64,000 nt of DNA from UMGS1958 sp045542415 (lineage in GTDB: Bacteria; Bacillota; Clostridia; UBA1381). The stretch covers positions 1-64,000 of the forward strand of contig JAZQKZ010000099.1 of assembly GCA_045542415.1 (NCBI GenBank). Reading direction: 5' to 3'. Position numbers and translations under genes: made by a program. Below, one piece after another: positions 43,135-52,238 of this stretch; the stretch's first letter is position 1, and each line of letters opens with the position of its first letter. The notes below the pieces were generated by a model that worked only from the letters and a program-made list of their open reading frames with translations, was not told the origin of the DNA and did no database searches.

Positions 43135-45639
43135 ATGGCAGTAACAAAGAAGACAGCGGCTAAAACTACGGCAACTACAAAAGCCAAGAAGCTTACAGCA
43201 GCTGAAGAAAAACTGAAGCAGGAAATTATCGGTAAGGTAGGAAGACACTTCGGTAAGGTTATGGAAGAGGCTACACCGCATATGGTATATGCAGCATGTG
43301 CTTTAACTGTTCGTGACCAGATCATGGAGAAGTGGGCAAAGTCACATAAGCGGGTGAAGGAAGAGGGTTCAAAGAAGCTTTACTATCTTTCATTTGAGTT
43401 CCTTATGGGAAGACTTTTATCCACAAATATCTTAAATCTCATGCAGACAGCTGAGTATGAGAATGTATTGGCTGATTTAGGCTATAAGCTTTCAGACATT
43501 GCAGAGATGGAGAATGATGCAGGCTTAGGTAACGGAGGTCTGGGAAGACTTGCAGCTTGCTTTATCGATTCACTTACAACACTTGATTTACCGGCTTACG
43601 GATGCTCAATCCGTTATGAGTACGGTTTATTCAGACAGAAGATTGTTGAGGGTTATCAGACAGAGTTGCCGGACCAGTGGTTAGAGCATGGTAATGCATG
43701 GGAGGTTGCAAGACCGGACGAGGCTGTAGAGGTTAAGTTCGGCGGTAACATCGAAAGCTATTGGGATAACGGCAAGATGGTATTTAACTATAAGGATGCA
43801 GATACAGTACTTGCAGTACCGTATGATGTTCCGTTAGTAGGATACGATTCAAAGATTATCAACAAGTTAAGACTCTGGGGTGCATCAATTCCGATGGACG
43901 TAGAGCGTGGCTATTATGATAACTCAACATTTAATAAGTTATTACAGGCTAAGGATTTAGCAAAGAGAATATCAGGCGTGTTGTATCCGGACGATACAAC
44001 AGACGAGGGTAAGGTTTTAAGATTAAAGCAGCAGTACTTCCTCGTTTCAGCTACTTTACAGTGGATTTTAAAAGAGTTCGAGCAGAGAAATGGTGCAAAC
44101 TGGTCAAAGCTTCCGGATAAGATTGTAATCCACATCAACGATACTCACCCGACATTGGCAATTCCTGAGATGATGCGTCTCCTTATGGATGAAAAGGGCT
44201 TGGGTTGGGATGAAGCATGGAATATTGTTACTCATGTATTCGCATATACAAACCACACAGTAATGAGTGAGGCTCTTGAAAAGTGGAGAGTGGATATGTT
44301 CAAGGGTACAGTTCCGAGAATATATATGATAGTTGAGGAAATCAACAGAAGATTACTTGAGCAGTTAGAAGCATTCTATCCGGGCGATAAGGGTAAGCAT
44401 GACTGGATGGCTGTTATTGCAAACGGTCAGGTTAACATGGCTAACCTTTGTCTTGCAAGCTGCTTTGCAGTAAACGGCGTATCACAGCTTCATACAGATA
44501 TCTTAAAGCGTGATATCTTCAAGGATTACTACATGATGGATCAGGAGCGTTTCCACGCAATCACAAACGGTATCACATTCCGTCGTTGGATTGCAAACTG
44601 TAATCCGGAGTTAACAGAGCTTATCGATTCAAAGATTGGTAAGGGCTGGTTAAAGGATGCAGATAAGCTTGCAGAGCTTAAGAAGTTTGCTAAGGATAAG
44701 GATTTCCAGCAGAAGTTCTACGATATAAAGCGAAAGAACAAGGTTGCGTTAGCAGAGTACATCAAGGAGCATAACGGCATTGATGTAAATCCGGATTCAA
44801 TCTTTGACGTACAGTGTAAGAGATTGCATGAGTATAAGCGTCAGATGATGAACATACTCCACATCATTGCAGAGTACAACAGACTCTTAGAGGATAAGAA
44901 CTATGCAGAAAACTATTATCCCAAGACATATATTTTCGGTGCAAAGGCTGCTCCGGGTTATGTAAGAGCAAAGCTCATCATCAAGCTCATCAACTCAGTT
45001 GGTGACATGATCAACAACGATAAGAGAATCAACGATAAGATTAAGGTTGTATTCATCGAGAACTACGGTGTATCAATTGCTGAGAAGATTATCACAGCTG
45101 CTGACGTATCAGAGCAGATTTCAACAGCAGGTAAGGAAGCATCGGGTACAGGTAACATGAAGTTCATGTTAAACGGTGCATTGACTATCGGTACACTTGA
45201 CGGTGCTAACGTTGAGATGAAGGAGCAGGTAGGAGACGATAACATCTACATCTTCGGTCTTGTTACAGAAGAGGTTGATGCAAGACTCAAGATGGCAGGC
45301 AGCGACGAGGTTAAGACAATCTATTCATCAAACAGAGTGTTAAGACGTGCGCTTGAAATGCTTATCGACGGCTCAATCATTCCGGGCAACAATACAATAT
45401 TCAATGACCTCTATCAGACACTTCTCTTCGGTGACTACGGTTATCCGGATACTTATATGGTACTCCGTGACTTTGATGCTTATATGCAGACACATGAGAG
45501 AATTTCAGAGGACTACAAGAACAGAGAAAAGTGGCTCGAAATGGCTATCAATAACACAGCAATGTCAGGCTTCTTCTCAAGTGACAGAACAATCAACGAG
45601 TATAATGATAAAATCTGGCACTTAAAGGCTATTGACTAA
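43135..45639 (+). CDS. glgP: Glycogen/starch phosphorylase
   Basis: 834 residues. A GT35 enzyme that releases glucose-1-phosphate from glycogen. The pyridoxal-phosphate Lys is in EASGTGNMKFMLNGALTIG, and the N-terminal GLGNGGLGRLAACF block is intact. The first about 20 residues (TKKTAAKTTATTKAKKLTAA) copy the Lys-rich style of the GlgA tail. It lies 18 bases after glgA with GAGGAG upstream, so they are co-transcribed. Codon use is highly biased, as in glgC. Confidence 0.96.
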   Translation: MAVTKKTAAKTTATTKAKKLTAAEEKLKQEIIGKVGRHFGKVMEEATPHMVYAACALTVRDQIMEKWAKSHKRVKEEGSKKLYYLSFEFLMGRLLSTNILNLMQTAEYENVLADLGYKLSDIAEMENDAGLGNGGLGRLAACFIDSLTTLDLPAYGCSIRYEYGLFRQKIVEGYQTELPDQWLEHGNAWEVARPDEAVEVKFGGNIESYWDNGKMVFNYKDADTVLAVPYDVPLVGYDSKIINKLRLWGASIPMDVERGYYDNSTFNKLLQAKDLAKRISGVLYPDDTTDEGKVLRLKQQYFLVSATLQWILKEFEQRNGANWSKLPDKIVIHINDTHPTLAIPEMMRLLMDEKGLGWDEAWNIVTHVFAYTNHTVMSEALEKWRVDMFKGTVPRIYMIVEEINRRLLEQLEAFYPGDKGKHDWMAVIANGQVNMANLCLASCFAVNGVSQLHTDILKRDIFKDYYMMDQERFHAITNGITFRRWIANCNPELTELIDSKIGKGWLKDADKLAELKKFAKDKDFQQKFYDIKRKNKVALAEYIKEHNGIDVNPDSIFDVQCKRLHEYKRQMMNILHIIAEYNRLLEDKNYAENYYPKTYIFGAKAAPGYVRAKLIIKLINSVGDMINNDKRINDKIKVVFIENYGVSIAEKIITAADVSEQISTAGKEASGTGNMKFMLNGALTIGTLDGANVEMKEQVGDDNIYIFGLVTEEVDARLKMAGSDEVKTIYSSNRVLRRALEMLIDGSIIPGNNTIFNDLYQTLLFGDYGYPDTYMVLRDFDAYMQTHERISEDYKNREKWLEMAINNTAMSGFFSSDRTINEYNDKIWHLKAID

Positions 45640-45758
45640 AATGCTCATCGCACCTCACCGTTTTGCGGAACTCGGAGTATAAACATATGCCGTTGTTGCT
45701 TAAAACGGCAATCTGATTAGAGCATTTCAGCTGAATGATTGATTTTAAATGATTTTTT

Positions 45759-45804
45759 CGGGCGAACCCTACGCATTGCGTAGCAATGTCGTGACGTTCG
45801 CCCG
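45759..45804. repeat. Inverted repeat with CGGGCGAAC arms
   Basis: CGGGCGAAC (45759-45767) and GTTCGCCCG (45796-45804) are inverted copies, extended by TTTTTT/AAAAAA outside, with CTACGCATTGCGTAG folding inside. It lies in the 480-base gap after glgP. Confidence 0.7.
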
Positions 45805-45812
45805 GAAAAAAT

Positions 45813-45858
45813 TAACGATTATGTATGGCGGGCGAACACGGTTCGCCCCTACAAATCG
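45813..45858. repeat. Second inverted repeat with GGGCGAAC arms
   Basis: GGGCGAAC (45830-45837) and GTTCGCCC (45841-45848) share their arms with the preceding repeat. AACGATT/AATCGTT forms an outer stem. These look like units of a dispersed palindromic family. Confidence 0.65.
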
Positions 45859-45910
45859 TTTGGAATATTTACAAACACATTTTCAACCAAAAATGAATAG
45901 ATTCTTTGGG

Positions 45911-45952
45911 TTGTCACATAAATATATGGTAAGGCGTATATTTATGTGACAA
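45911..45952. repeat. Perfect 16-bp hairpin
   Basis: TTGTCACATAAATATA (45911-45926) and TATATTTATGTGACAA (45937-45952) are perfect inverted copies with a 10-base loop. No T-run follows, so it is not a typical terminator. Confidence 0.8.
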
Positions 45953-45965
45953 TCGGAGGAATGAT

Positions 45966-46054
45966 GACCTCTCCTGCTAAAGGGGTATGGAGGCACTGCT
46001 GTGCGCTCCTGCGTTGTGACTTCGGTTGCGGCGGCTCTTTAGGAGGAGAGGATT
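45966..46054. repeat. Short element with CCTCTCCT-type inverted ends
   Basis: CCTCTCCTGCTAAAG on the left matches CTTTAGGAGGAGAGG on the right as inverted ends with one mismatch. It lies between the 16-bp hairpin and the amylase ribosome site. Some reading through it is open, but it looks non-coding. Confidence 0.55.
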
Positions 46055-46119
46055 TGTCGCTAAAAAATACGGTTTTACCGGTTATTTCCGATTTCTACAT
46101 ACGAAAAAGGAGACAACAG

Positions 46120-48057
46120 ATGAATATAGAACATAATTCGAGAGAGGAATTTTACAGATTTCCTTTCGGAGCCGTGACCTGCGGAACGGATGTAAGACTT
46201 CGTCTTGCAATTGAGGATGTGGGAATACCGAATGCAGTCAGAGTAGTATATATTGAGGACGGCAAGGAAGAAAAAAGAGTGGATATGCCATATATTTTCA
46301 GTCTTTCTAACCACAGTATTTACTCGGTGAGCATCAAAATGCCCGACACTGCCGGACTTATCTGGTATTATTTCGAGCTTGAGACCGCCAACGGTACGGT
46401 TTATTACGGAAACAATTCGCAAAATCTCGGAGGAATTGGCGAGATAAAGTATCAAAAGCCATCAAATTCCTATCAGATTACGATATATAATGACTATTAC
46501 AAAACACCTGACTGGTTTAAAGAGGGTGTTGCCTATCAGATTTTCGTTGACCGTTTTTACAACGGCAATGAGGACGGCTCATTTCTGGGCGAAAGAAATG
46601 ATATAATAAAGCGTAGCTGGGGTGAACAGCCCTTTTATAAAGCAGAGCAGTTTGGCGGAGAATATAAGGCAAATGACTTCTTCGGCGGAAATTTAAAGGG
46701 TGTAATTAAAAAGCTTCCGTATCTTGAAGAGTTGGGAATATCGGTGATTTATCTGAACCCGATATTTCAGGCGTATTCAAACCATAAATACGATACAGGC
46801 AGCTATGAGGATATCGACCCGATGTTCGGTGATGAGGAAACGTTTAAGGAGCTGTGTGCTGAGGCGAAAAAGCGAGGTATAAGAATTATACTTGACGGTG
46901 TATTCAATCATACAGGCTCAAACAGCCGCTACTTCAACAAAGACGGTGAATATGACAGTGTCGGTGCGTATCAATCGCAGGCTTCTCCGTATTATACATG
47001 GTTCCGATTCTTTGAGTGGCCAAAGGTATATGAAAGCTGGTGGGGAATGCAGACACTGCCTCAGATAGAAGAGCATAGTGAGGAGTTAAGGAAATATCTC
47101 CTTTCAGATGAGGATGCAATTATAAAAAAATGGCTCAGACTGGGAGCCTCCGGATGGCGACTTGATGTAGTTGATGAGCTTCCGGGATTCTTTGTTAAAG
47201 AATTAAGAGAAAATGTAAAAAAGACAGACAATGACGCTGTAATAATAGGCGAGGTTTGGGAGGATGCTTCAAACAAAGAGGCTTACGGAGAAAGACGTGA
47301 GTATTTCCTGGGCAATGAGCTTGACTCAGTCATGAATTACCCCATGCGGAATGCCTTGATTGATGCAGCTTTGGGACGTATAGAGTCAAAGGGACTTGAT
47401 GCAAGGCTGATGAGTCTGAAAGAAAATTATCCGCCGCAGGCATATCATTCGCTTCTGAATATGCTTTCAAGCCATGACGTTGAAAGGCTTATGACGCTTA
47501 TGGGCGGAGTTCCGTCACGTCATGAGGTTGACCGTGATTATCAGTCGAAGTTCAGGCTTGACGGATACTCTTTAACGGTTGCACAGGACAGGGCAACGCT
47601 TGTAATGGGACTAATGATGACCTTGCCGGGTGTACCGTGTATATTCTACGGTGATGAAATCGGTGTTCAGGGCTATGGAGACCCGTTTTGTCGTATGTGT
47701 ATGCCCTGGGATAAGTTTGATGAAATTGACCCGGATGGCAGAGTCAGGGAGAGATATAAGAATATGATAACCCTGCGAAACAGCTCAAAGGCATTTTCAC
47801 TCGGCGAATTTGAGAGTGTATATACAGAGGGCTTGGTTTACGGATTTGTCAGATATTATGATAACGATATGTTCGTGGTTGCGGCAAACTGCGGAAATGA
47901 TGCGGTAAATATCAGACTTGATGTGGCAAAGTATAATGTGCATGCAATTGAGTGTGTGAGTGCGGAGGATGAAGCGTTTGAGGCGGCAGACGGAATTTAC
48001 CGTCTGAATATGCCGTCACGCTGGATCAAGGTATATAAAGTAACTAAAAGAAATTAA
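46120..48057 (+). CDS. GH13 alpha-amylase/neopullulanase-like glucan hydrolase
   Basis: About 645 residues. An N-terminal beta-sandwich (about 1-110) resembles the starch-binding domain of cyclomaltodextrinases. The GH13 barrel has region I GVFNHTG, nucleophile Asp in GWRLDVVDE, acid Glu in IGEVWEDAS and the third acid in LSSHDVERL. There is no signal peptide, so it acts inside the cell, plausibly on maltodextrins or glycogen. The ATG at 46120 has AAGGAG seven bases upstream. Longer in-frame starts (from 45946) pass through hairpins and repeats, and are rejected. Confidence 0.92.
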   Translation: MNIEHNSREEFYRFPFGAVTCGTDVRLRLAIEDVGIPNAVRVVYIEDGKEEKRVDMPYIFSLSNHSIYSVSIKMPDTAGLIWYYFELETANGTVYYGNNSQNLGGIGEIKYQKPSNSYQITIYNDYYKTPDWFKEGVAYQIFVDRFYNGNEDGSFLGERNDIIKRSWGEQPFYKAEQFGGEYKANDFFGGNLKGVIKKLPYLEELGISVIYLNPIFQAYSNHKYDTGSYEDIDPMFGDEETFKELCAEAKKRGIRIILDGVFNHTGSNSRYFNKDGEYDSVGAYQSQASPYYTWFRFFEWPKVYESWWGMQTLPQIEEHSEELRKYLLSDEDAIIKKWLRLGASGWRLDVVDELPGFFVKELRENVKKTDNDAVIIGEVWEDASNKEAYGERREYFLGNELDSVMNYPMRNALIDAALGRIESKGLDARLMSLKENYPPQAYHSLLNMLSSHDVERLMTLMGGVPSRHEVDRDYQSKFRLDGYSLTVAQDRATLVMGLMMTLPGVPCIFYGDEIGVQGYGDPFCRMCMPWDKFDEIDPDGRVRERYKNMITLRNSSKAFSLGEFESVYTEGLVYGFVRYYDNDMFVVAANCGNDAVNIRLDVAKYNVHAIECVSAEDEAFEAADGIYRLNMPSRWIKVYKVTKRN

Positions 48058-48089
48058 ATATAAATATCAAGAAAGAGAGGAAATGGAAA

Positions 48090-48797
48090 ATGACAGGTGA
48101 TTTGATTCATTTATGGGTAGTATCGTGGGGCTCGGAGGGCTTTAAAATATATTTAAGAAAGCCGTTATCGGGCGGTAAGTTCGGAGCAATGTGCAAGGGC
48201 AGAATTGTTGAGGGCGAGGAGCCGGCAGATGCAGCTTACAGAATTGCAACAAGACAGATTTCAGAGCGTGTTGTAAAGTCGGACTTAGTACTTTTACCCG
48301 GCAGAGTAGAGGGCGAGCATGTATTTATGCTCAAGAGAAAGTTTGAGCATTATAACACAGGCAACGTAAAGGGTGAAATAACAAATGTAGAGGTTTCAAA
48401 GCTTTGGGATTATGTTATTTCAGAGAAAGATGAATACAATGTTGACCTCTATGAGCTTGCAATGGTTAAGACATATCTGGGTCTTAACGAGCCTGAGGAA
48501 GAGGGCGAGGAAGAGCCTCCGTACGAGACGGCAAAGCTTAATATCTGTGTAATTGCAAATGAGTTCAGTATGAAGAATAAGAAGCAGCTTGAAAAGAGTG
48601 AGAACTGCGGTTGCTTTGGCTGCGTGAAGTTATTTAAGCCGTCAGAGGTTACGGAATATATTGTGGGCGAGGATACAGCAGTTTGTCCGTATTGCGGTAC
48701 AGATGCCGTACTTGGCGACTACAGCGGATTCCCGGTAACTGAAGAGTTTATGCAGGAAATGAATGACGAGCATTTTGGCGAGATTATGGGAAAGTAA
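48090..48797 (+). CDS. Nudix-like domain fused to a zinc-ribbon domain
   Basis: 235 residues. The N-terminal part (1-130) looks like a Nudix fold: the position of the Nudix box reads GRIVEGEEPADAAYRIATRQ, in which the catalytic REUxEE glutamates are missing. The C-terminal part (about 150-235) has CGCFGC and CPYC, and runs like a small family of cytoplasmic zinc-ribbon proteins whose mark is CPYCGxDxVxG. I do not know a function for the pair. AGAGAGGAAA precedes the ATG; it is 32 bases after the amylase gene, so probably co-transcribed. Confidence 0.65.
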   Translation: MTGDLIHLWVVSWGSEGFKIYLRKPLSGGKFGAMCKGRIVEGEEPADAAYRIATRQISERVVKSDLVLLPGRVEGEHVFMLKRKFEHYNTGNVKGEITNVEVSKLWDYVISEKDEYNVDLYELAMVKTYLGLNEPEEEGEEEPPYETAKLNICVIANEFSMKNKKQLEKSENCGCFGCVKLFKPSEVTEYIVGEDTAVCPYCGTDAVLGDYSGFPVTEEFMQEMNDEHFGEIMGK

Positions 48798-48827
48798 GCG
48801 TGAGCTTATGAATTAAAGGATTTTATG

Positions 48828-48861
48828 GCGTAGCAGCCTCGAGGACTGCTACGCTGTTTTT
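48828..48861 (+). terminator. Terminator after the Nudix-like gene
   Basis: GCGTAGCAG and CTGCTACGC pair across a 9-base loop and are followed by TGTTTTT. Confidence 0.88.
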
Positions 48862-48961
48862 ATGCGCGGAAAATGTCGGATTGAGTCGGACGATTTTGAG
48901 TCTTTTTTATAGGAAAATCAAGTAAAATTAAGGTATTATAAATTGAAGGAGTTGATATTAA

Positions 48962-49306
48962 ATGGACACAAAAATCATCAAACAAAAGAGAACTCTTTTA
49001 ATTTCACCGCAATGCGATATTGACCATCACAGTGTAGCGAAAATACGGACGGAAACGGACAGGCTTATAAGCTCTACGGGTGTGATAAATATTGCATTTG
49101 ACTTTTCCGGAGTGGGTTTCATGGATTCGTCGGGGATAGGTATGATTATGGGAAGATACCGCAAGGTTAAAGCACTGGGAGGCAGGGTGTATATTGTAAA
49201 TGCACGCCCTGAAATCATGCGGCTTATAGGTCTTTCGGGGCTGGCGGATATTGTAACAATACTTGATACGATAGGAGATTTGGAAAATGAACATGATGAA
49301 GCTTGA
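48962..49306 (+). CDS. spoIIAA: Anti-sigma F factor antagonist SpoIIAA
   Basis: A 114-residue STAS-domain protein. The phosphorylated Ser is Ser57 in FMDSSGIGMIMGRY. Dephosphorylated SpoIIAA frees sigma-F from SpoIIAB in the forespore. GAAGGAG precedes the ATG. First gene of the classic spoIIAA-spoIIAB-sigF operon, overlapping spoIIAB by 20 bases. Confidence 0.95.
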   Translation: MDTKIIKQKRTLLISPQCDIDHHSVAKIRTETDRLISSTGVINIAFDFSGVGFMDSSGIGMIMGRYRKVKALGGRVYIVNARPEIMRLIGLSGLADIVTILDTIGDLENEHDEA

Positions 49307-49703
49307 ATTTTTGAGCAGGTCGGAAAACGAAAGATTTGCACGGACTGTGATTTCTGCATTCGTGCTTGAGCTTGACCCGACTATGCAGGAGCTGTCGGAG
49401 CTGAAAACGGCGGTTTCGGAGGCTGTAACGAATGCGGTAATTCACGCCTACGGTGAAAAAAACGGTATAATTACAATGGAGGGGAAAATAACTGAGGATA
49501 CGGTGGAAATAATAATATCCGACAAGGGCAAGGGAATAGAGGACATTGAGCTGGCAATGGAGCCTATGTACACCGAAGCACCTGAAGCGGAGCGTTCCGG
49601 CTTGGGATTTACAATTATGCAGACCTTTACGGACGAGCTTGATGTTGAAAGTATGCCCGGAAAAGGTACAAAAATAACAATGAGGAAATCCATAAAACGG
49701 TGA
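49287..49703 (+). CDS. spoIIAB: Anti-sigma F factor SpoIIAB (serine kinase)
   Basis: A 138-residue GHKL-fold kinase that holds sigma-F and phosphorylates SpoIIAA. The N-box is ELKTAVSEAVTNAVIHAYG (about 36-54), the G1 box SDKGKGI and the G2 box ERSGLGFTIM. AGGAG lies before the ATG inside spoIIAA. The end overlaps the sigF start by 4 bases. Confidence 0.95.
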   Translation: MNMMKLEFLSRSENERFARTVISAFVLELDPTMQELSELKTAVSEAVTNAVIHAYGEKNGIITMEGKITEDTVEIIISDKGKGIEDIELAMEPMYTEAPEAERSGLGFTIMQTFTDELDVESMPGKGTKITMRKSIKR

Positions 49704-50419
49704 CGGATAATGTATGTCTGCTGGAAAAAGTACGTCAGGGTGATGAGAATGCAAGGAGGAGAATGATAGAAGATAATCTTCGACTTGTAGATAAAATTGC
49801 CGTGCAGTTCAGAGACAGAGGCTATGACAGGGAAGAAATTGTTCAGGTGGGGGTAATTGGTCTGATTAAGGCAGTGGATAAATTCGACCCGATTTATAAC
49901 ACAAGATTTTCTACATATGCATACCCCGTGATAGAGGGCGAAATAAAACGTTTTCTCCGTGATGACGGTACAATAAAGGTAAGCCGCAGCTTAAAGGAAA
50001 ACGCAATGAAAGGCAGAAGAGCAGAGGAAAAACTGAGAAAAAGACTCGGCAGAGATGTTACGGTTAATGAAATCAGTGCCGAGTGCGGAATAGATGCAGA
50101 GTCACTGATAGAAGCATTTTCCGCACTGACTCCGGCAAGGTCAATATATGAAAGTGTTTATGACGGCGTAAATAACGAAATAACACTTATGGACACGCTT
50201 TCGGATGATGACGGTGAGGAAAGGATGATAAATCGTGCAATGGTGAGCGAGATATTATCGCATCTTGAGCCGAGGGAGAGGAAAATTATAGTATTGAGGT
50301 ATTTTGAGGGCAAATCTCAAAAGGAAATCTCGGAGATTATAGGTGTTTCCCAGGTTCAGATATCAAGGCTTGAAAAGAAGATAATAAAAAAAGCAGCACA
50401 ATATTTCGGGAACGGATAA
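49700..50419 (+). CDS. sigF: RNA polymerase sporulation sigma factor SigF
   Basis: A 239-residue sigma-70-type factor for early forespore genes. Region 2 contains RFSTYAYPVIEGEIKRFLRDDG (quoted part 20 residues or fewer: TYAYPVIEGEIKRFLRDDG). Region 3 has GRDVTVNEISAECGI, and region 4 ends SQKEISEIIGVSQVQISRLE. The start is GTG, overlapping the spoIIAB stop. The operon ends at the 50433-50461 terminator. Confidence 0.95.
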   Translation: MTDNVCLLEKVRQGDENARRRMIEDNLRLVDKIAVQFRDRGYDREEIVQVGVIGLIKAVDKFDPIYNTRFSTYAYPVIEGEIKRFLRDDGTIKVSRSLKENAMKGRRAEEKLRKRLGRDVTVNEISAECGIDAESLIEAFSALTPARSIYESVYDGVNNEITLMDTLSDDDGEERMINRAMVSEILSHLEPRERKIIVLRYFEGKSQKEISEIIGVSQVQISRLEKKIIKKAAQYFGNG

Positions 50420-50432
50420 GATGTGACGTGCA

Positions 50433-50461
50433 GAGGAGGCAATGATGCCTCCTCCTTTTTG
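50433..50461 (+). terminator. Terminator of the sigF operon
   Basis: GAGGAGGC and GCCTCCTC pair over 6 bases and are followed by CTTTTTG. Confidence 0.9.
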
Positions 50462-50545
50462 TTAAAAACAAAACAGTTGTTGAACTTTACTAAAAAAATA
50501 ACAAAAAAACCTTATATTTTCAACAGGAATACGTTGAAATGACGA

Positions 50546-50574
50546 TTGCAAAAAATTGTAAAAAAAGGTATAAT
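50546..50574 (+). promoter_or_regulatory. Promoter of the Na+-pump decarboxylase operon
   Basis: TTGCAA (50546-50551) and TATAAT (50569-50574) have a 17-base spacer. A leader of about 90 bases precedes the first gene. Confidence 0.8.
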
Positions 50575-50668
50575 ATATAATAGGTTAATTTGTATAAGGA
50601 GGCGTCTGCTTTTATTGTAGGAAAAGGGCGCTCATACATATTAAATAATAAAATATGGAGGTTAAAAC

Positions 50669-52219
50669 ATGGGAACAGTTGATAAGTTGACTGAGCTTCA
50701 GTACCGCAGAAGCGTTATTGAAAAAGGCGGCGGTGAAGCAAAAATCAAAAAGCAGCATGACAGTAATAAGCTGACAGCTCGCGAAAGAATCAATGCACTT
50801 CTTGATGAAGGCAGCTTTGTAGAAATCGACGCATTTGTAACACACAGATGTCACGAGTTCGGCATGGAAGCAGTAGATGCTCCGGCTGAGGGCGTTGTTA
50901 CCGGTTACGGTACAGTTGAGGGACGTTTAGTGTATGTCTATGCTCAGGATTTCACAGTAATCGGAGGATCGCTCGGTGAAATGCACGCTAAGAAGATCTG
51001 CAAGGTTATGGATATGGCTGCAAAGATGGGCGCGCCGATTATCGGCATGAACGACAGCGGCGGTGCAAGAATCCAGGAGGGTATTGACGCTTTAGCAGGC
51101 TTCGGCGAGATTTTTGTAAGAAATACATTAAACAGCGGTGTTATTCCGCAGATTTCAGTAATTATGGGACCGTGTGCAGGCGGTGCGGTTTATTCACCGG
51201 CTATCACAGACTTCATCTTTATGGTAGATAATACATCAAAGATGTTTATTACAGGTCCGCAGGTAATAAAGTCAGTAACAGGCGAGGACGTAAGTGCAGA
51301 GGACTTAGGCGGAAGCAAGCTTCACGCAGAAAAGTCAGGTGTTGCACACTTTACAGCAGCTTCAGACGAGGAGTGTATTGCACAGATAAGAAAGCTCCTT
51401 TCATATCTTCCGCAGAACAATCTTGAAGAAGCTCCGTTTACTGCTCCGACAGATCCGATTAACAGATTATCGGAGAAACTCACAACAATCGTACCGGACG
51501 AGCCGAACAAGTCATATGACGTAAAAGAGGTTATCGCTGAGGTTGTTGACAACGGTGAGTTCTTTGAGGTACAGGCAGGCTTTGCGCAGAATATTGTTGT
51601 AGGCTTTGCAAGATTTAACGGTAATGTTGCAGGTATCGTAGCTAACCAGCCTAAGGTTATGGCAGGTGCTCTGGATATCGATTCATCGGACAAGGCTGCA
51701 AGATTCATCCGTTTCTGTGACAGCTTCAATATTCCGCTTGTTACATTTACAGATGTTCCGGGCTACTTCCCGGGTAAGGATCAGGAGCAGAACGGTATCA
51801 TCCGTCACGGTGCGAAGCTTCTTTATGCTTTCAGTGAGGCTACTGTTCCGAAGATAAACGTAATCACAAGAAAGGCTTACGGCGGTGCATATATCGCAAT
51901 GAACTCAAAGCACTTGGGTGCAGATATGGTTATGGCTTGGCCGACAGCAGAGATTGCTGTTATGGGACCGGACGGTGCGGCAAATATCATATTCAAGAAT
52001 GATATTGCAGCAAGTGCTGATCCGATTACAACAAGAGCTGAGAAGATTCAGGAATATTCAAATAAGTTTGCATCACCGTTCATTGCTGCACAGCGTGGCT
52101 ACGTTGATGACGTAATTGAGCCGGATTCAACAAGACCGAGAATTATCGCAGCATTAGAGATGCTCGAGTCAAAGAGAGAGTCAAGACCGGCTAAGAAGCA
52201 CGGAAATCTCCCGGTTTAA
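50669..52219 (+). CDS. mmdA: Acyl-CoA carboxyltransferase subunit (MmdA/PccB type)
   Basis: 516 residues. Two crotonase-like carboxyltransferase halves: the first carries MNDSGGARIQEGIDAL and GPCAGGAVYSPA, the second VPGYFPGKDQE and KAYGGAYIAMNSK. It fits methylmalonyl-CoA decarboxylase alpha or the propionyl-CoA carboxylase beta chain. The neighbours (gamma, biotin carrier and beta pump subunits) favour Na+-coupled decarboxylation. Acyl-CoA specificity is not certain. GGAGG precedes the ATG. First gene of its operon. Confidence 0.9.
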   Translation: MGTVDKLTELQYRRSVIEKGGGEAKIKKQHDSNKLTARERINALLDEGSFVEIDAFVTHRCHEFGMEAVDAPAEGVVTGYGTVEGRLVYVYAQDFTVIGGSLGEMHAKKICKVMDMAAKMGAPIIGMNDSGGARIQEGIDALAGFGEIFVRNTLNSGVIPQISVIMGPCAGGAVYSPAITDFIFMVDNTSKMFITGPQVIKSVTGEDVSAEDLGGSKLHAEKSGVAHFTAASDEECIAQIRKLLSYLPQNNLEEAPFTAPTDPINRLSEKLTTIVPDEPNKSYDVKEVIAEVVDNGEFFEVQAGFAQNIVVGFARFNGNVAGIVANQPKVMAGALDIDSSDKAARFIRFCDSFNIPLVTFTDVPGYFPGKDQEQNGIIRHGAKLLYAFSEATVPKINVITRKAYGGAYIAMNSKHLGADMVMAWPTAEIAVMGPDGAANIIFKNDIAASADPITTRAEKIQEYSNKFASPFIAAQRGYVDDVIEPDSTRPRIIAALEMLESKRESRPAKKHGNLPV

Positions 52220-52238
52220 TCGAAAGGAGAGATTCTAA

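Noticed and set aside
42714..43325. Antisense open frame opposite the glgA tail (203 codons)
   Set aside because: It mirrors the Lys/Ala repeat codons of glgA and glgP, with no ribosome site or family likeness.
45946..46119. Longer start (GTG 45946) for the GH13 amylase
   Set aside because: The added residues run through a perfect hairpin and a repeat with inverted ends, and look unlike the family; ATG 46120 has a good AAGGAG site.
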